From assembly GCF_012976305.1 (NCBI RefSeq), contig NZ_JABDSR010000012.1, positions 1 through 58,860 on the forward strand: a stretch of 58,860 nt of DNA, given 5' to 3'. Source of the DNA: Peptoniphilus faecalis. GTDB lineage: Bacteria; Bacillota; Clostridia; Tissierellales; Peptoniphilaceae. Under the pieces are notes generated by a model that was not told the DNA's origin, searched no databases, and saw only the letters and a list, made by a program, of their open reading frames with translations. A program made the position numbers and the translations under genes. Of the stretch, positions 1-9,850 are shown piece by piece (position 1 is the first letter of the stretch; each line of letters opens with the position of its first letter).

Positions 1-2
1 AT

Positions 3-332
3 TACGAGCTTGGAAATAGATCTCCAAGTAGAGAACAATTACAAAAAATATCTGAAGCTCTTGATTGTGATATATCAGCATTAATTAATCATGAACCTAA
101 TTCTATTTTTGAAATAATGCATATAATCTTTGATTATGAAAAAGACATGAAGTTTAGACCGTTGGCAGGTGATGGAGAAATTACTGGACTTTTATCAAAT
201 GATGTAGACTTCAATAATTTTCTTATAGAATGGAATGAGATGAGAAAAAAGCATTACAACGATGAGATAACAGACGAGAAATTTGAAGATTGGAAGTTAT
301 CATATCCTAAAAAATCAAGATTTTTAAAATAA
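3..332 (+). CDS. XRE-family regulator, C-terminal part (cut by window edge)
   Basis: The frame is open from base 3. Its first residues (YELGNRSPSREQLQKISEAL) are the end of a Cro/CI-type helix-turn-helix, the part after the recognition helix, so this is a DNA-binding regulator whose start lies to the left of the window. About 70 further residues follow, ending in a Lys-rich tail, and I do not recognise that part. An internal ATG at 117 would give a 71-residue protein, but the upstream open frame and its HTH match make that start unlikely. A strong hairpin follows the stop. Confidence 0.7.
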   Translation, partial: YELGNRSPSREQLQKISEALDCDISALINHEPNSIFEIMHIIFDYEKDMKFRPLAGDGEITGLLSNDVDFNNFLIEWNEMRKKHYNDEITDEKFEDWKLSYPKKSRFLK

Positions 333-344
333 ATATGTGTACGC

Positions 345-382
345 AAAAAGACCGCAGCTTTTAACTACGGTCTTATTTTTTG
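345..382. terminator. Bidirectional rho-independent terminator
   Basis: AAGACCG and CGGTCTT form a stem extended by AG/CT across an AT-rich loop. It is followed by ATTTTTT on the + strand and by TTTTT on the - strand. It sits between the convergent XRE gene and guaA and can serve both. Confidence 0.8.
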
Positions 383-511
383 TCCAAATGTAAACCACTT
401 GGAACTATTATTTAGTTTATTCTTTTTAGCTTCCAGTACCATTTGAGTACCAGTAGCCACTTTTTATTCTCTTTATAGCTTGTAATTAAGCCAATTTAGA
501 AAATTTTGCTA

Positions 512-2032
512 CTATTCCCACTCAATAGTTGCTGGTGGTTTTGATGTTATATCGTAAACTATTCTATTTATGTGATCTACTTCGTTTACTATTCTATTTG
601 ATACTTTTTCTAGGATTTCCCACGGGATTTTTGTGAAATCTGCTGTCATGAAGTCCGTTGTCGATACTGCACGAAGGGCAAGCGTGTAGTCGTAAGTTCT
701 AAAGTCGCCCATTACGCCAACTGTTCTGATACTTGTTAATACTGCGAAATATTGGTTGATGTCTTCTAGTTTTGCAGCTTCTAATTCGTCTCTAAAAATT
801 TTGTCTGCGTCACGCAAAATGTCTAATTTCTCTTTTGTTATCTCTCCCATTATTCTTATCGCTAGTCCAGGTCCAGGAAAGGGCTGTCTGTTTACTAAAT
901 AATCAGGTAGTCCTAGTTCTCGTCCAAGGTTGCGCACTTCGTCTTTAAATAACATTCTAAGTGGTTCTATTATTTCTTTGAAATCAACAAAATCAGGTAG
1001 TCCCCCTACATTGTGGTGAGATTTTATTACTGCTGAGTCGCCTAACCCTGATTCTATTACATCGGGGTAGATTGTTCCCTGTGCTAAGTAATCTACTGAT
1101 TTTATTTTTTGTCCTTCTTCTTCAAAGACTCTTATAAATTCTTCGCCGATTATTTTTCTCTTTCTTTCTGGATCTGTTACCCCTGAAAGTTTTTCTAGGA
1201 ATCTTTTTTCTGCATCTATTCTTATGAAGTGCATGCCTGAGTCTTTAAAAGCTTCTTCTACTTCGTCACCTTCGTTTTTTCTCATTAGTCCGTGATCTAC
1301 GAAGATGCAAGTTAATTTTTCACCTACTGCTTTTGATATTAGTGCTGCTGTTACTGATGAGTCGACACCACCTGATAATGCAAGTAGTACTTTTCCATCT
1401 CCAACTTTTTCTTTTATTTCTTTTATTGCTTTTTTTGCGTAGTTTTCCATTGTCCAGTCTTTTTTTGCACCACAAATATTTACTACAAAGTTTTCTAACA
1501 TTTCTTTGCCGTGGATGGTGTGATTTACTTCTGGGTGAAATTGTAATGCGTAAAGATTTTTATCTACATTTGCCATTGCTGCTACTGGGCAGTTTTTACT
1601 ATGTGCAATTATTTCAAATCCTTCTGGCAATTTTTCTACTCTATCTACATGGCTCATCCAAACCGTTTCTTTTTTATCTAAATTTTTAAATATTTCAGAT
1701 GTTTCTGTTGTGATTTCTGTTTTTCCAAATTCTCTTTCCTTTGGTGCACTTACTACTTTGCCACCTAATGTGTATGCCATGACTTGCATTCCATAGCAAA
1801 GTCCAAGTACTGGAATATTTTTGTCAAAGATTTCTTTTTCAATTTTTGGTGCATTTTCTTCATATACTGAGTTAGGTCCACCAGTAAATATTATCCCTTC
1901 TACATTTTTTCTATTTTCTAATTCTTTTAGGGCCTTGTTGTAGGGTACAACTTCACAGTAAATATTTAAGTCTCTTATTCTTCTTGCTATTAACTGATTG
2001 TATTGGCCTCCAAAGTCAACTACTAGTATCAT
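512..2032 (-). CDS. guaA: GMP synthase (glutamine-hydrolysing)
   Basis: Converts XMP to GMP with glutamine and ATP, the last step of de novo guanine nucleotide synthesis in the cytoplasm. The 506 residues match the family length. An N-terminal class I glutamine amidotransferase has its nucleophile Cys79 in GLCYGMQ and the His166/Glu168 pair in QFHPEV. The ATP-pyrophosphatase P-loop SGGVDSS lies at 220-226, and the C-terminal dimerisation domain ends KPPATIEWE, as usual. The start has a good AGAGGAGG site just upstream. It stands alone, divergent from secA. No purine riboswitch is visible in the 217-bp intergenic region. Confidence 0.97.
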   Translation of the reverse strand: MILVVDFGGQYNQLIARRIRDLNIYCEVVPYNKALKELENRKNVEGIIFTGGPNSVYEENAPKIEKEIFDKNIPVLGLCYGMQVMAYTLGGKVVSAPKEREFGKTEITTETSEIFKNLDKKETVWMSHVDRVEKLPEGFEIIAHSKNCPVAAMANVDKNLYALQFHPEVNHTIHGKEMLENFVVNICGAKKDWTMENYAKKAIKEIKEKVGDGKVLLALSGGVDSSVTAALISKAVGEKLTCIFVDHGLMRKNEGDEVEEAFKDSGMHFIRIDAEKRFLEKLSGVTDPERKRKIIGEEFIRVFEEEGQKIKSVDYLAQGTIYPDVIESGLGDSAVIKSHHNVGGLPDFVDFKEIIEPLRMLFKDEVRNLGRELGLPDYLVNRQPFPGPGLAIRIMGEITKEKLDILRDADKIFRDELEAAKLEDINQYFAVLTSIRTVGVMGDFRTYDYTLALRAVSTTDFMTADFTKIPWEILEKVSNRIVNEVDHINRIVYDITSKPPATIEWE

Positions 2033-2135
2033 ATTAACCTCCTCTTTATTAAATACATTTTAATATAAAATTTAAAATTTGTATAGTTAATGAACAGCTA
2101 AATTCAATTAAAATTAAGTATTTAAGCTATTTATA

Positions 2136-2164
2136 TTGACATTAAATATTTGTAACAATATAAT
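2136..2164 (+). promoter_or_regulatory. Consensus sigma-A promoter of secA
   Basis: TTGACA at 2136-2141 and TATAAT at 2159-2164 are both perfect consensus hexamers with a 17-bp spacer. The secA ribosome binding site AAAAGGAG lies at 2235-2242. Confidence 0.88.
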
Positions 2165-2249
2165 TTATAGAGATAAGTAAAAATTGTTTTTTGTTGTAAA
2201 TCATGCCATTTAATGATAAAATAATACGTCAGGTAAAAGGAGTGGTAAA

Positions 2250-4988
2250 ATGGGTTTAATGGAAAAGATTTTTGGTACCTACAGCGATAGGGAACTAAAA
2301 AAAATCGAGCCCCTTGTAAATAAAGTTATGAGTCTCGAAGGCGAGATGGAAAAACTTTCAGATACTGAGCTAAAAGAAAAAACTGAAGAATTTAAAAATA
2401 GAATTAAAAATGGTGAAACTACCGATGATATACTTCCAGAAGCTTTTGCTGTTGTAAGAGAAGCTGCTTGGAGGGTGCTTGGCATGAAACACTTTAGAGT
2501 ACAAGTAATAGGTGGTATTATTCTTCACCAAGGTAGAATTGCTGAAATGAAAACAGGTGAAGGTAAGACACTTGTTGCTACACTTCCAGCTTACTTAAAT
2601 GCTCTTGAAGGCAAAGGCACACATATTGTAACTGTAAATGATTATTTGGCAAGCCGTGATAGAGACTGGATGGGTAAAGTTTATGAATTCTTAGGTCTTA
2701 CTGTTGGATGTATTATCCACGATATGGATCAAGATGAGAGAAAAGCTGCTTATAATTCAGACATAACTTATGGTACAAATAATGAATTTGGTTTCGACTA
2801 TCTTAGAGATAATATGGTTATCTATAAAGAAGAAATGGTACAAAGAGGACTTCACTTTTGTATAGTCGACGAAGTTGACTCAATTTTAATTGATGAAGCT
2901 AGAACACCTCTTATTATTTCTGGTCAAGGCGACGAATCTGTTGATTTGTATGTTAGAGCTAGAGATTTTGTGAATACTTTATCTCATAGGATTAAGAGCC
3001 AAGATGAAATAGATCTTGAAAGATTTAATAGAGAATTTGAAGAAGAAACTGTTGACTATGTTATAAATGAAAAAGACAAAACTGCAACATTAACTGATAA
3101 GGGTATTGAAAAGGCTGAAAAATATTTTGGCATCGAAAACTTATCAGACGCATCTAATATGGAATTATCTCACCACATTAACCAAGCTTTAAAAGCTGCA
3201 GGTACAATGCATAAAGATATTGACTATGTTATTAAAGATGGCGAAATTATTATAGTTGATGAATTTACTGGTCGTTTAATGTATGGTAGAAGATACTCTG
3301 AAGGTCTTCACCAAGCCATCGAAGCAAAAGAAGGACTTGAAGTACGAGCTGAATCAAAAACTCTTGCTACAATTACATTCCAAAACTATTTTAGAATGTA
3401 CGACAAGCTTTCTGGTATGACTGGTACAGCAATGACAGAAGAAAGCGAATTTAGAGACATCTATAATATCGACGTCGTTGAAATTCCTACAAACAAACCT
3501 GTTATAAGAAATGACGAAAATGATCACATCTACATCAATGAAGATGCAAAGTTCAAAGCTGTTACTAGAGAAATAGCAGAAGCACATGAAAAGGGACAAC
3601 CAGTGCTAGTGGGTACAATTTCCATCGACAAATCGGAAGTGCTTTCAAAATACTTGAAACGTGCAGGCATTAAGCATAATGTATTGAATGCCAAAAAACA
3701 TGAACAAGAATCTGAAATTGTTGCGCAAGCTGGTCGTTTTGGACAAGTAACCATTGCCACTAACATGGCTGGTCGTGGTACCGACATTGTACTTGGTGGT
3801 AATCCAGAATATCTTGCAAAGAAAGAACTTAAAAAACAAGGCATGGAAGAAGAAATGCTTGAATATGCAGATTCATATTTCAAGACAGATGATCCAGAAA
3901 TTATAAAAGCAAGAGAAGATTATCAAGCTCTTGTTAAAAAATTCAAAGAAGAAACTGATAAAGAAGCAGAAAAAGTTAAAAAAGTTGGCGGACTTAGAAT
4001 AATTGGTACAGAAAGACATGAGTCAAGACGTATCGATAACCAACTTCGTGGCCGTTCAGGTCGTCAAGGAGACCCTGGTTCTTCAAGATTTTATATATCA
4101 GCAGATGATGATTTAATTAGACTATTTGCCGGAGATAGATTTAAAGAAACAATGCTTAAAATCGATTCACCAGAAGATGAACCCGTTGAAGCAAAAATTT
4201 TAACAAGGCTTATTGAATCAGCACAAAGAAAAGTAGAAGGAAATAACTTTAGTATCCGTAAAAATGTCTTAAAATACGACGACGTTATGAATAAACAAAG
4301 GGAAGTAATCTACAGCGAAAGAAGAAGAGTACTTGAAGGTGAAAACTTAAAAGATGACATCATCGCAATGAGAAATGATGTAATCGACAAGACTATCGAC
4401 TTTTACAACAAGATTGATGACAATAACAAGAGATACTTAGACTTCGAATCAATTAGAAATTTTGGAATAAATATTTTTGGTTTTGATGAAAATTTCTTAA
4501 AGGGACTTGAAAATCCAACAGCAGAATCTTTAAAAGAATACATTGAAGAACTTGCCGATGTAAAATACAAAGAAAAAGAAGAAGACTTTGGTGACGAAAA
4601 GTTTAGAGAAATCGAAAGAGTTGCCCTACTTCAAAATGTTGACCAAAAGTGGATGGATCACATCGACGCAATGGATCAATTAAGAAAGGGAATTGGACTT
4701 CGTGCAGTTGGACAAACTGACCCAGTTAGAGCTTACGCAGAAGAAGGCTTTGACATGTTTGAAGAAATGAACGAATCAATCAAAGAAGACACAGTTAAAA
4801 TGCTTTATCATGTAATAAATCCTGAAAGAGTACAAAGAGTTAGAGTTGCAAAAGAAGTTGAAACTGTAAATCCAGATGACGGAAAACAAAAACCTTATGT
4901 AAGAAAAGAAAAAAAGATTGGAAGAAATGATCCATGTCCATGTGGAAGCGGAAAAAAGTATAAGAACTGTCACGGAAAATTTGAATAA
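2250..4988 (+). CDS. secA: Protein translocase ATPase SecA
   Basis: ATP-driven motor that pushes preproteins through the SecYEG channel; it is a peripheral membrane/cytoplasmic protein. The Walker A motif MKTGEGKT is at residues 100-107 and the DEAD-type Walker B is in [15 protein letters not shown], starting near 207. The preprotein cross-linking, helical scaffold and second motor domains follow. The C-terminus carries the SEC-C zinc motif ([13 protein letters not shown]), preceded by a basic linker. The 912-residue length is normal for a housekeeping SecA1. It has a strong AAAAGGAG site 7 bp before the ATG, a consensus promoter upstream and a terminator downstream, so it is a single-gene unit. 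Confidence 0.98.
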   Translation: MGLMEKIFGTYSDRELKKIEPLVNKVMSLEGEMEKLSDTELKEKTEEFKNRIKNGETTDDILPEAFAVVREAAWRVLGMKHFRVQVIGGIILHQGRIAEMKTGEGKTLVATLPAYLNALEGKGTHIVTVNDYLASRDRDWMGKVYEFLGLTVGCIIHDMDQDERKAAYNSDITYGTNNEFGFDYLRDNMVIYKEEMVQRGLHFCIVDEVDSILIDEARTPLIISGQGDESVDLYVRARDFVNTLSHRIKSQDEIDLERFNREFEEETVDYVINEKDKTATLTDKGIEKAEKYFGIENLSDASNMELSHHINQALKAAGTMHKDIDYVIKDGEIIIVDEFTGRLMYGRRYSEGLHQAIEAKEGLEVRAESKTLATITFQNYFRMYDKLSGMTGTAMTEESEFRDIYNIDVVEIPTNKPVIRNDENDHIYINEDAKFKAVTREIAEAHEKGQPVLVGTISIDKSEVLSKYLKRAGIKHNVLNAKKHEQESEIVAQAGRFGQVTIATNMAGRGTDIVLGGNPEYLAKKELKKQGMEEEMLEYADSYFKTDDPEIIKAREDYQALVKKFKEETDKEAEKVKKVGGLRIIGTERHESRRIDNQLRGRSGRQGDPGSSRFYISADDDLIRLFAGDRFKETMLKIDSPEDEPVEAKILTRLIESAQRKVEGNNFSIRKNVLKYDDVMNKQREVIYSERRRVLEGENLKDDIIAMRNDVIDKTIDFYNKIDDNNKRYLDFESIRNFGINIFGFDENFLKGLENPTAESLKEYIEELADVKYKEKEEDFGDEKFREIERVALLQNVDQKWMDHIDAMDQLRKGIGLRAVGQTDPVRAYAEEGFDMFEEMNESIKEDTVKMLYHVINPERVQRVRVAKEVETVNPDDGKQKPYVRKEKKIGRNDPCPCGSGKKYKNCHGKFE

Positions 4989-4995
4989 TATAAAT

Positions 4996-5026
4996 TAAGT
5001 GACCTAAGTATGCTTGGGTCATTTTA
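4996..5026 (+). terminator. Terminator of secA
   Basis: TGACCTAAG (5000-5008) pairs with CTTGGGTCA (5013-5021) through one G-U wobble, followed by TTTT. It starts 12 bp after the secA stop. Confidence 0.7.
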
Positions 5027-5098
5027 AATATAAACATAATTTTTAATATTTAATTTTAATGACTTTTAATATGAGGTGGTACTATTAATAAATATTTA

Positions 5099-5785
5099 AT
5101 GGATTCTGAAAATATAGATAAGCAAACATATAAAGAAAAAGCTTATTTATTAATAAAAGATGCTATTATGTTTAATAAGTTTAGAGTTGAAGGAATATAT
5201 TCTCAAGATGATATATGTAACGAAATTGAAATTAGTAAAACTCCTGTAAGAGAAGCCTTATTACAACTGCAGAATGAAGGATTTGTAAAGATACTTAGAG
5301 GAAAAGGAGTACAAATAGTACCAGTAAACGATGGTAAAGCTAAAGATATCTTGGAGACTAGGTTGTTATTAGAAACGAATAACGCATATTTTGCTGCAAC
5401 TGTTTTGGATAAATCGGGTATGATTGAGATAAAAAAATGTCTAGATGATCTTGAAAGTTCTTTGCATCTAAAAGACAGTATTTCTTTATATGTTATCGAT
5501 CATGCTTTTCATAAATCAATTGCAAAGGGAACAAAAAATGAAATTTTTTACAAACAAACTTGTTTGATTCTAGATAATTATTTACGATTTGAGAATAAAA
5601 ATGTATATAATAATCTAATTGATGGAAAAAAAGTTTTTGAAGAACACAAAACAATAGCAGAAGCTATATTTAATAGAGATTGTAAAAACGCAAATAAAAG
5701 TATGAAGTCTCATTTAATAAAATCCTATAATAGAACATTGAAAGATATTTGGGAGAAAAGTATATTGTATAATTTGAAAATTTAA
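5099..5785 (+). CDS. GntR/FCD-type transcriptional regulator
   Basis: N-terminal winged helix of the GntR type: about residues 35-80 include SKTPVREALLQLQNEGF, the signature recognition segment, with the wing GKGVQIVPVN. An all-helical FCD-like ligand domain follows, and the 228-residue length fits the family. It precedes a sodium:solute symporter and a gamma-glutamyltransferase on the same strand and probably controls them, with the 62-bp palindrome before the symporter as a natural operator (inference). The start is uncertain. The ATG at 5099 lies 19 bp after GAGGTGG (5073-5079), too far for normal use. An in-frame ATT at 5084 sits at the right distance, so a non-AUG start adding five residues is possible. 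Confidence 0.85.
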   Translation: MDSENIDKQTYKEKAYLLIKDAIMFNKFRVEGIYSQDDICNEIEISKTPVREALLQLQNEGFVKILRGKGVQIVPVNDGKAKDILETRLLLETNNAYFAATVLDKSGMIEIKKCLDDLESSLHLKDSISLYVIDHAFHKSIAKGTKNEIFYKQTCLILDNYLRFENKNVYNNLIDGKKVFEEHKTIAEAIFNRDCKNANKSMKSHLIKSYNRTLKDIWEKSILYNLKI

Positions 5786-5793
5786 TAAATCAT

Positions 5794-5816
5794 AACCACC
5801 GGCTAAGCCGGTGGTT
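5794..5816. repeat. IS200 right-end hairpin
   Basis: AACCACCGGCT and AGCCGGTGGTT form an 11-bp inverted repeat around one base. A second small hairpin, GCCCC/GGGGC, follows at 5823-5837. Its arm CACCGGC resembles the other end's CACCAGC, as expected if TnpA binds both. Confidence 0.7.
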
Positions 5817-5909
5817 TGTTATGCCCCTATAAGGGGCTGTTACCGGCAGCATTTCATGCTTTGAATTTTCTTTCTCGTGCACCTTTTTCACAGCTAGTGC
5901 TAAAGCACT

Positions 5910-6383
5910 TTAGTTTCTGCTTTTGTTCACTTGCTCACCCGTAAACGGGTCTATAAATTCTTTCATACTTATTTGATTTGACATATAATCTTCTTTCAAT
6001 TGATTCTTTATATATTCTTGTATTTTCTTTGCATTTTTTCCCGCTGTGTCTACATAATATCCTCTACACCAAAAATGTCTATTTCCATACTTATATTTTA
6101 AATTCGCATGTCTATCAAATATTATTAAACTGCTTTTTCCTTTTAAATAGCCCATTATTTGTGAAATACTGTATTTTGGTGGGATTTCCAAAAGCATATG
6201 AATGTGGTCTGGACAACATTCTGCTTCTATTATATTTATTCCTTTTCTCTCGCATAAATCTCTTAATATTTTTCCTATGTCTTGTTTTAATCTTCCATAT
6301 ATTATTTGTCTTCTATACTTCGGTGCAAATACTATATGATACTTACAATTCCAAGTTGTATGTGATAAACTATTTTTATCCAT
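5910..6383 (-). CDS. tnpA: IS200-type Y1 HUH transposase TnpA
   Basis: Single-strand DNA transposase that cuts and joins IS ends through one tyrosine. The HUH metal-binding pair is H60-I-H62 in CCPDHIHMLL. Tyr124 in IQEYIKNQ is the likely nucleophile. The usual opening (SHTTWNCKYHIVFAPKYRR) and the FWCRGYYV strand are present. The 157 residues are full length with no disruption, so the copy may be active. A strong GGGAGG site precedes the ATG. Confidence 0.95.
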   Translation of the reverse strand: MDKNSLSHTTWNCKYHIVFAPKYRRQIIYGRLKQDIGKILRDLCERKGINIIEAECCPDHIHMLLEIPPKYSISQIMGYLKGKSSLIIFDRHANLKYKYGNRHFWCRGYYVDTAGKNAKKIQEYIKNQLKEDYMSNQISMKEFIDPFTGEQVNKSRN

Positions 6384-6479
6384 TTGGATACCTCCCTGAT
6401 TTTGATTATGCTACTGCCTGTAAATTAATCATTATATCATGGGAGGTTTTTTGCTTGAAGCTAAAGCTATTATTCCTAC

Positions 6480-6496
6480 CACCAGCATAGCTGGTG
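6480..6496. repeat. IS200 left-end hairpin
   Basis: CACCAGC (6480-6486) and GCTGGTG (6490-6496) around a 3-base loop, upstream of tnpA on its own strand. It is similar to the right-end hairpin. Confidence 0.65.
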
Positions 6497-6523
6497 ATTT
6501 TTTCATGTTTAAGCGTACAATTT

Positions 6524-6557
6524 AAAAATTCTCTATTTTTAAAATAGGGAATTTTTT
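6524..6557 (+). terminator. Terminator between the IS200 copy and the symporter
   Basis: AAAAATTCTCTATTTT (6524-6539) pairs with AAAATAGGGAATTTTT (6541-6556) with one wobble, ending in a T run. It would stop gntR or IS transcripts just before the symporter promoter at 6569. Confidence 0.7.
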
Positions 6558-6568
6558 GCGACAAATTG

Positions 6569-6597
6569 TTGACAAGAATAAAAATACCTCCTATAAT
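6569..6597 (+). promoter_or_regulatory. Consensus promoter of the symporter-ggt operon
   Basis: TTGACA at 6569-6574 and TATAAT at 6592-6597, with a 17-bp spacer. The -10 lies inside the left arm of the 62-bp palindrome, so transcription would begin within the palindrome near 6604. Confidence 0.85.
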
Positions 6598-6642
6598 TAG
6601 TAATATATTGCGCAATATATTACTAATTATAGGAGGTATTTT
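6581..6642. promoter_or_regulatory. Perfect 62-bp palindrome over the -10 box and ribosome binding site
   Basis: Bases 6581-6611 are exactly the reverse complement of 6612-6642 (centre TTGC/GCAA). The left arm holds the TATAAT and the right arm holds ATAGGAGGTATTTT, the ribosome binding site of the gene starting at 6643. RNA read through from upstream would bury that site in a 31-bp stem, whereas RNA started at the local promoter lacks most of the left arm. It is also a natural binding site for a dimeric regulator such as the upstream GntR protein (inference). Confidence 0.9.
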
Positions 6643-8028
6643 ATGGTAATTTTAACATGGTTAATAACATTTTTTATTGTTGTTGGATTAGGCATTTATT
6701 CAGGTAAATCAATAAAATCATCTAATCAGTGGACAGGGGCAGATAAATCAATGGGAGCTATTTCTATTGGTTGTATTTTTGCTGCTTGGCAAATCGGTGG
6801 AATGGCAATAGTTGGAGCCGCACAAAATGGATATAACCTTGGAATATCAGGAGCTTGGTATTCAGTTGCAGGTTCTTTTTATTTTATTGCATTAGCTTTT
6901 CTGGCAAAAACTATAAGAACCAAGATGCCAGGAGAATCTGTTCCATCTTATTTGCAAAATAGGTTCGACAAAAAAACAGCTAAACTATATTCAATTGCTT
7001 GGATTGTATATGGCTTTTTCTATATTCCAATTCAGTTAAAAACTGTATCAAGTATAATATCTATAGTATTACCTAATGTAAGTTTAACAGTGGCAATGTT
7101 AATAGGGTTAACTTTGGCTGTACTATACACTAGCTTTTCTGGTATGAAGGGTGCAGAAACTGTTGGTAGAATAGTTTGTATTGGAATTTACATATTATTA
7201 ATAATTTTTGTATTTCTAAATTTAAAAAAGTTTGATGGTTACAGTGGTTTATTAGCTAAATTACCAAATGAATACAGTAGTATGACCAATATGCCTATAC
7301 AAAGGATAATAGCTTGGATTTTTGGCGGATGCATCTCTACTGCTGTAATGCAATCTGTATTGCAACCATTATTAGCAGCAAAAGATCCCGAATCAGCTCA
7401 AAAAGGTTCTATATTAGGATACTTAATTGCAGCACCTATATGTTTCTTCACAGCGTTATGTGGAATGATGGCAAAAGCATCTGGCACAAACCTTGGAGAT
7501 GGTTCTACTGCATTTGCGTATTCTATTGATTTATTTAGTTCGCCATTATTTGCAGGAATAATTTTTGCTTTTACTACATTAATAATTTCTGCTACAATGG
7601 CAACAATGATGCTTGCCACAGGAACAATTATTACAAATATTTATAAGACTGATATAAACCCGAATGCTACAGATGAAAAGATTTTAAAAACTTCAAAACT
7701 AGTAACTTTTATCTTTGCATATTTAACTTTAATTCCAGCATCTTTAATTCCAAGTGAATCTTTGACAAATTTATTTTTGACTTTACAGCATGTTGCGGCC
7801 GCACCTGTAAGTTTTTCAATAATAGTCGGATTAATATGGAATAAAGCAACGAAACAAGGTGCATTTTGGAGTATGTTGATGGGAATAATCATTGGTATAT
7901 CTTGGATGTTACTTGGACTTACAGATAAACTAGAGGCAATATATCCTGTTTTCTTAACAACATATCTAGTTGGGTTTATTGTTTCTAAGATGACATATAA
8001 AGAAAAGGGAGAATTATTAGATGAATAA
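6643..8028 (+). CDS. Sodium:solute symporter (SSS family)
   Basis: Integral membrane protein of 461 residues with about 12-13 hydrophobic helices. It shows family hallmarks: an early TM1 rich in Gly, a GxxxxGxWQIGG-like segment near 50, and the amphipathic region KTIRTKMPGESVPSYLQNRFDKK between TM2 and TM3. The family co-transports Na+ with sugars, amino acids, carboxylates or vitamins. The substrate cannot be read from sequence. Its gene overlaps the gamma-glutamyltransferase by 8 bp, so a gamma-glutamyl compound, glutamate or a related amino acid is the reasonable guess. An optimal AGGAGG site sits in the palindrome. Confidence 0.88.
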   Translation: MVILTWLITFFIVVGLGIYSGKSIKSSNQWTGADKSMGAISIGCIFAAWQIGGMAIVGAAQNGYNLGISGAWYSVAGSFYFIALAFLAKTIRTKMPGESVPSYLQNRFDKKTAKLYSIAWIVYGFFYIPIQLKTVSSIISIVLPNVSLTVAMLIGLTLAVLYTSFSGMKGAETVGRIVCIGIYILLIIFVFLNLKKFDGYSGLLAKLPNEYSSMTNMPIQRIIAWIFGGCISTAVMQSVLQPLLAAKDPESAQKGSILGYLIAAPICFFTALCGMMAKASGTNLGDGSTAFAYSIDLFSSPLFAGIIFAFTTLIISATMATMMLATGTIITNIYKTDINPNATDEKILKTSKLVTFIFAYLTLIPASLIPSESLTNLFLTLQHVAAAPVSFSIIVGLIWNKATKQGAFWSMLMGIIIGISWMLLGLTDKLEAIYPVFLTTYLVGFIVSKMTYKEKGELLDE

Positions 8029-9736
8029 AAAAAGTTATGAATGGCCTAAAAATTGGGATAGACCTTTCTCTAAAGGTAATAAAGGAGCAATTAGTTCAAA
8101 TAATTATTACGCTACAAAAACAGGACTTGAGATATTAAAAAAAGGTGGAAATGCATTTGATGCAGCAATAGCAATTAGTTTAGTATTATCAGTTGTTGAA
8201 CCACATCATTCAGGAATTGGAGGAGGTGGATTTAGTCTTATATATTCAAAGAACGAAGATAAATTATATGCTATAGATGCTAGAGGAATAGCTCCACAAA
8301 AAGCAACAAAAGATATGTTTATAAAAAATAATGCAGTATATAACGAATGGAAAGATAATAGTGGAAAATCAGTTACTGTACCAAGTTTAATAAAGCTACT
8401 TAGTTACATTTATAATAATTTTGCCACTTTAGATATAAAAGAATTGATTAAGCCTGCTTATGAGTATGCTGAATTTGGTTTTAAGACTAGCTTTACGCAA
8501 TCAATTACAGTTAAAGATGAATCGGTCAAAAGAAAAATTGAGTTATCTAAGGAATTTAGGAGTTTATTTTTAAAAGGCTATAACAATGGCTATGAATTTG
8601 GAGAAGTCCAACAGAATAAGAGAATTGCTAAGCTTCTAAAAATACTTTCTGAGAAGGGATTTGATGAATTCTACAAAGGAGATGTTGCTGAAAAAATTGT
8701 AGAATCAATAAACGCTAGAGAAGGATGTTTTACAAAAGAAGACTTATCTAATTATAATATAAAATTAAGAGATGTTGTTGAGACTGATTATAAAGGATAT
8801 TCTATAAAAACTTTTGGATTACCTTCAAGTGGAAGTACTATAGTTGAAATGCTAAATATTTTAAATAATTTTGACTTAAAATCTATGGGTCATAACTCAA
8901 GTGAAAGTATTCACATTATTTCTGAAACTATGAAATTAGGTTTTGCAGATAGATCAACGCTTATGGCAGATCCAGATTTTTTTAAGACTGATGTTCAAAA
9001 ATTAATAAATCCAGAATATGCAAAAAAATTAGCAAAAATAATTACAGATTATTCACAAGATTTTTCAAAAAACTTAGGTAATAATTACATTGAAGATTAT
9101 CCAGGCAATACATCACATTTTTCTGTAATAGATCAGTATGGGAATTGTGTTTCACAAACACAAACAATAAGAGATTGGTATGGAAGTGGAATAGTTGTAA
9201 AGGACTATGGATTCACATTAAATAATAACATGAGTGATTTCTCTGCAGATATTGGTGAAAAGACAAGTCAAGGGCTTGAATATGGAGAGGCTAATGCTAT
9301 AGAACCATTTAAAACGCCGATTTCAAGTATGTCGCCAGTAATAGTATTTAAAGATAAAAAACCTTACTTAATTATTGGCGCTGCAGGAGGTCCAAGAATC
9401 ATTACAGGAATACTTCAAGGAATTGTTAATGCTATCGAATATGATATGAATCCTGAACAACTTGTTAGCTTTCCCTTTATAGCTTGTTTAACTAAAGAGC
9501 AAGGGCTAGAATTAGAATATGGTATATCTAAAGATACAATTGAAAGATTAAAAGAAAGAGGTCATGTTATTAAGCCTATTGCTGTGAAAAATATGATGAG
9601 CTCTATGTTAAATAGCGTTATGTACAAAGACAATATTTTTTACAGTGCATCAACAAAAAGAGTTGACGGTAGTGGCGGATGTTTATGTGAAAATGGATCC
9701 ATTATTTACGAAGGAATAAGCCATAATCAAACTTAA
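8021..9736 (+). CDS. ggt: Gamma-glutamyltransferase / glutathione hydrolase
   Basis: Hydrolyses or transfers gamma-glutamyl groups from glutathione and related peptides. The 571-residue precursor has the family N-terminus (GGNAFDAAIAISLVLSVVEPHHSGIGGGGF). The autoprocessing and catalytic threonine is at about residue 364, in NTSHFSVIDQYGN. The downstream GGAGGPRIITG oxyanion-type loop is present. No signal peptide is visible, so it is probably cytoplasmic and acts on substrate imported by the symporter whose gene it overlaps by 8 bp (inference). A terminator follows at 9805. Confidence 0.94.
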   Translation: MNKKSYEWPKNWDRPFSKGNKGAISSNNYYATKTGLEILKKGGNAFDAAIAISLVLSVVEPHHSGIGGGGFSLIYSKNEDKLYAIDARGIAPQKATKDMFIKNNAVYNEWKDNSGKSVTVPSLIKLLSYIYNNFATLDIKELIKPAYEYAEFGFKTSFTQSITVKDESVKRKIELSKEFRSLFLKGYNNGYEFGEVQQNKRIAKLLKILSEKGFDEFYKGDVAEKIVESINAREGCFTKEDLSNYNIKLRDVVETDYKGYSIKTFGLPSSGSTIVEMLNILNNFDLKSMGHNSSESIHIISETMKLGFADRSTLMADPDFFKTDVQKLINPEYAKKLAKIITDYSQDFSKNLGNNYIEDYPGNTSHFSVIDQYGNCVSQTQTIRDWYGSGIVVKDYGFTLNNNMSDFSADIGEKTSQGLEYGEANAIEPFKTPISSMSPVIVFKDKKPYLIIGAAGGPRIITGILQGIVNAIEYDMNPEQLVSFPFIACLTKEQGLELEYGISKDTIERLKERGHVIKPIAVKNMMSSMLNSVMYKDNIFYSASTKRVDGSGGCLCENGSIIYEGISHNQT

Positions 9737-9804
9737 TATTTGAGAATAAAGTTTTAATAATAATACATTTGGTTTATCCCCTCTTTATGGTTAAGCTTTG
9801 TGCG

Positions 9805-9840
9805 TCAGCTCCTCCTGATAGGATGTGAGCTGATTTTTTT
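9805..9840 (+). terminator. Terminator of the symporter-ggt operon
   Basis: TCAGCTC (9805-9811) pairs with GAGCTGA (9827-9833), followed by seven T. Confidence 0.85.
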
Positions 9841-9850
9841 ACTTCTCAAT

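Larger units (their letters stand above)
5790..6500 (-). mobile_element. IS200/IS605-type insertion sequence (tnpA only)
   Basis: About 710 bp holding one Y1 transposase gene flanked by subterminal hairpins (5794-5816 and 6480-6496) instead of terminal inverted repeats, as expected for this single-strand transposing family. No TnpB gene is present. The exact ends are not certain; the limits are set by the hairpins and by where the gntR and terminator sequences resume. It lies between the gntR stop and a terminator hairpin at 6524-6557 that probably belonged to gntR. Confidence 0.8.

Noticed and set aside
1333-1689. 118-residue frame on the + strand
   Set aside because: It is antisense inside guaA, with a Leu/Phe-rich composition typical of a reverse-frame shadow and no ribosome binding site.
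6406-6615. 69-residue frame on the - strand beside the IS200 copy
   Set aside because: It runs through the IS end, a terminator hairpin and the palindrome; there is no coding signal.
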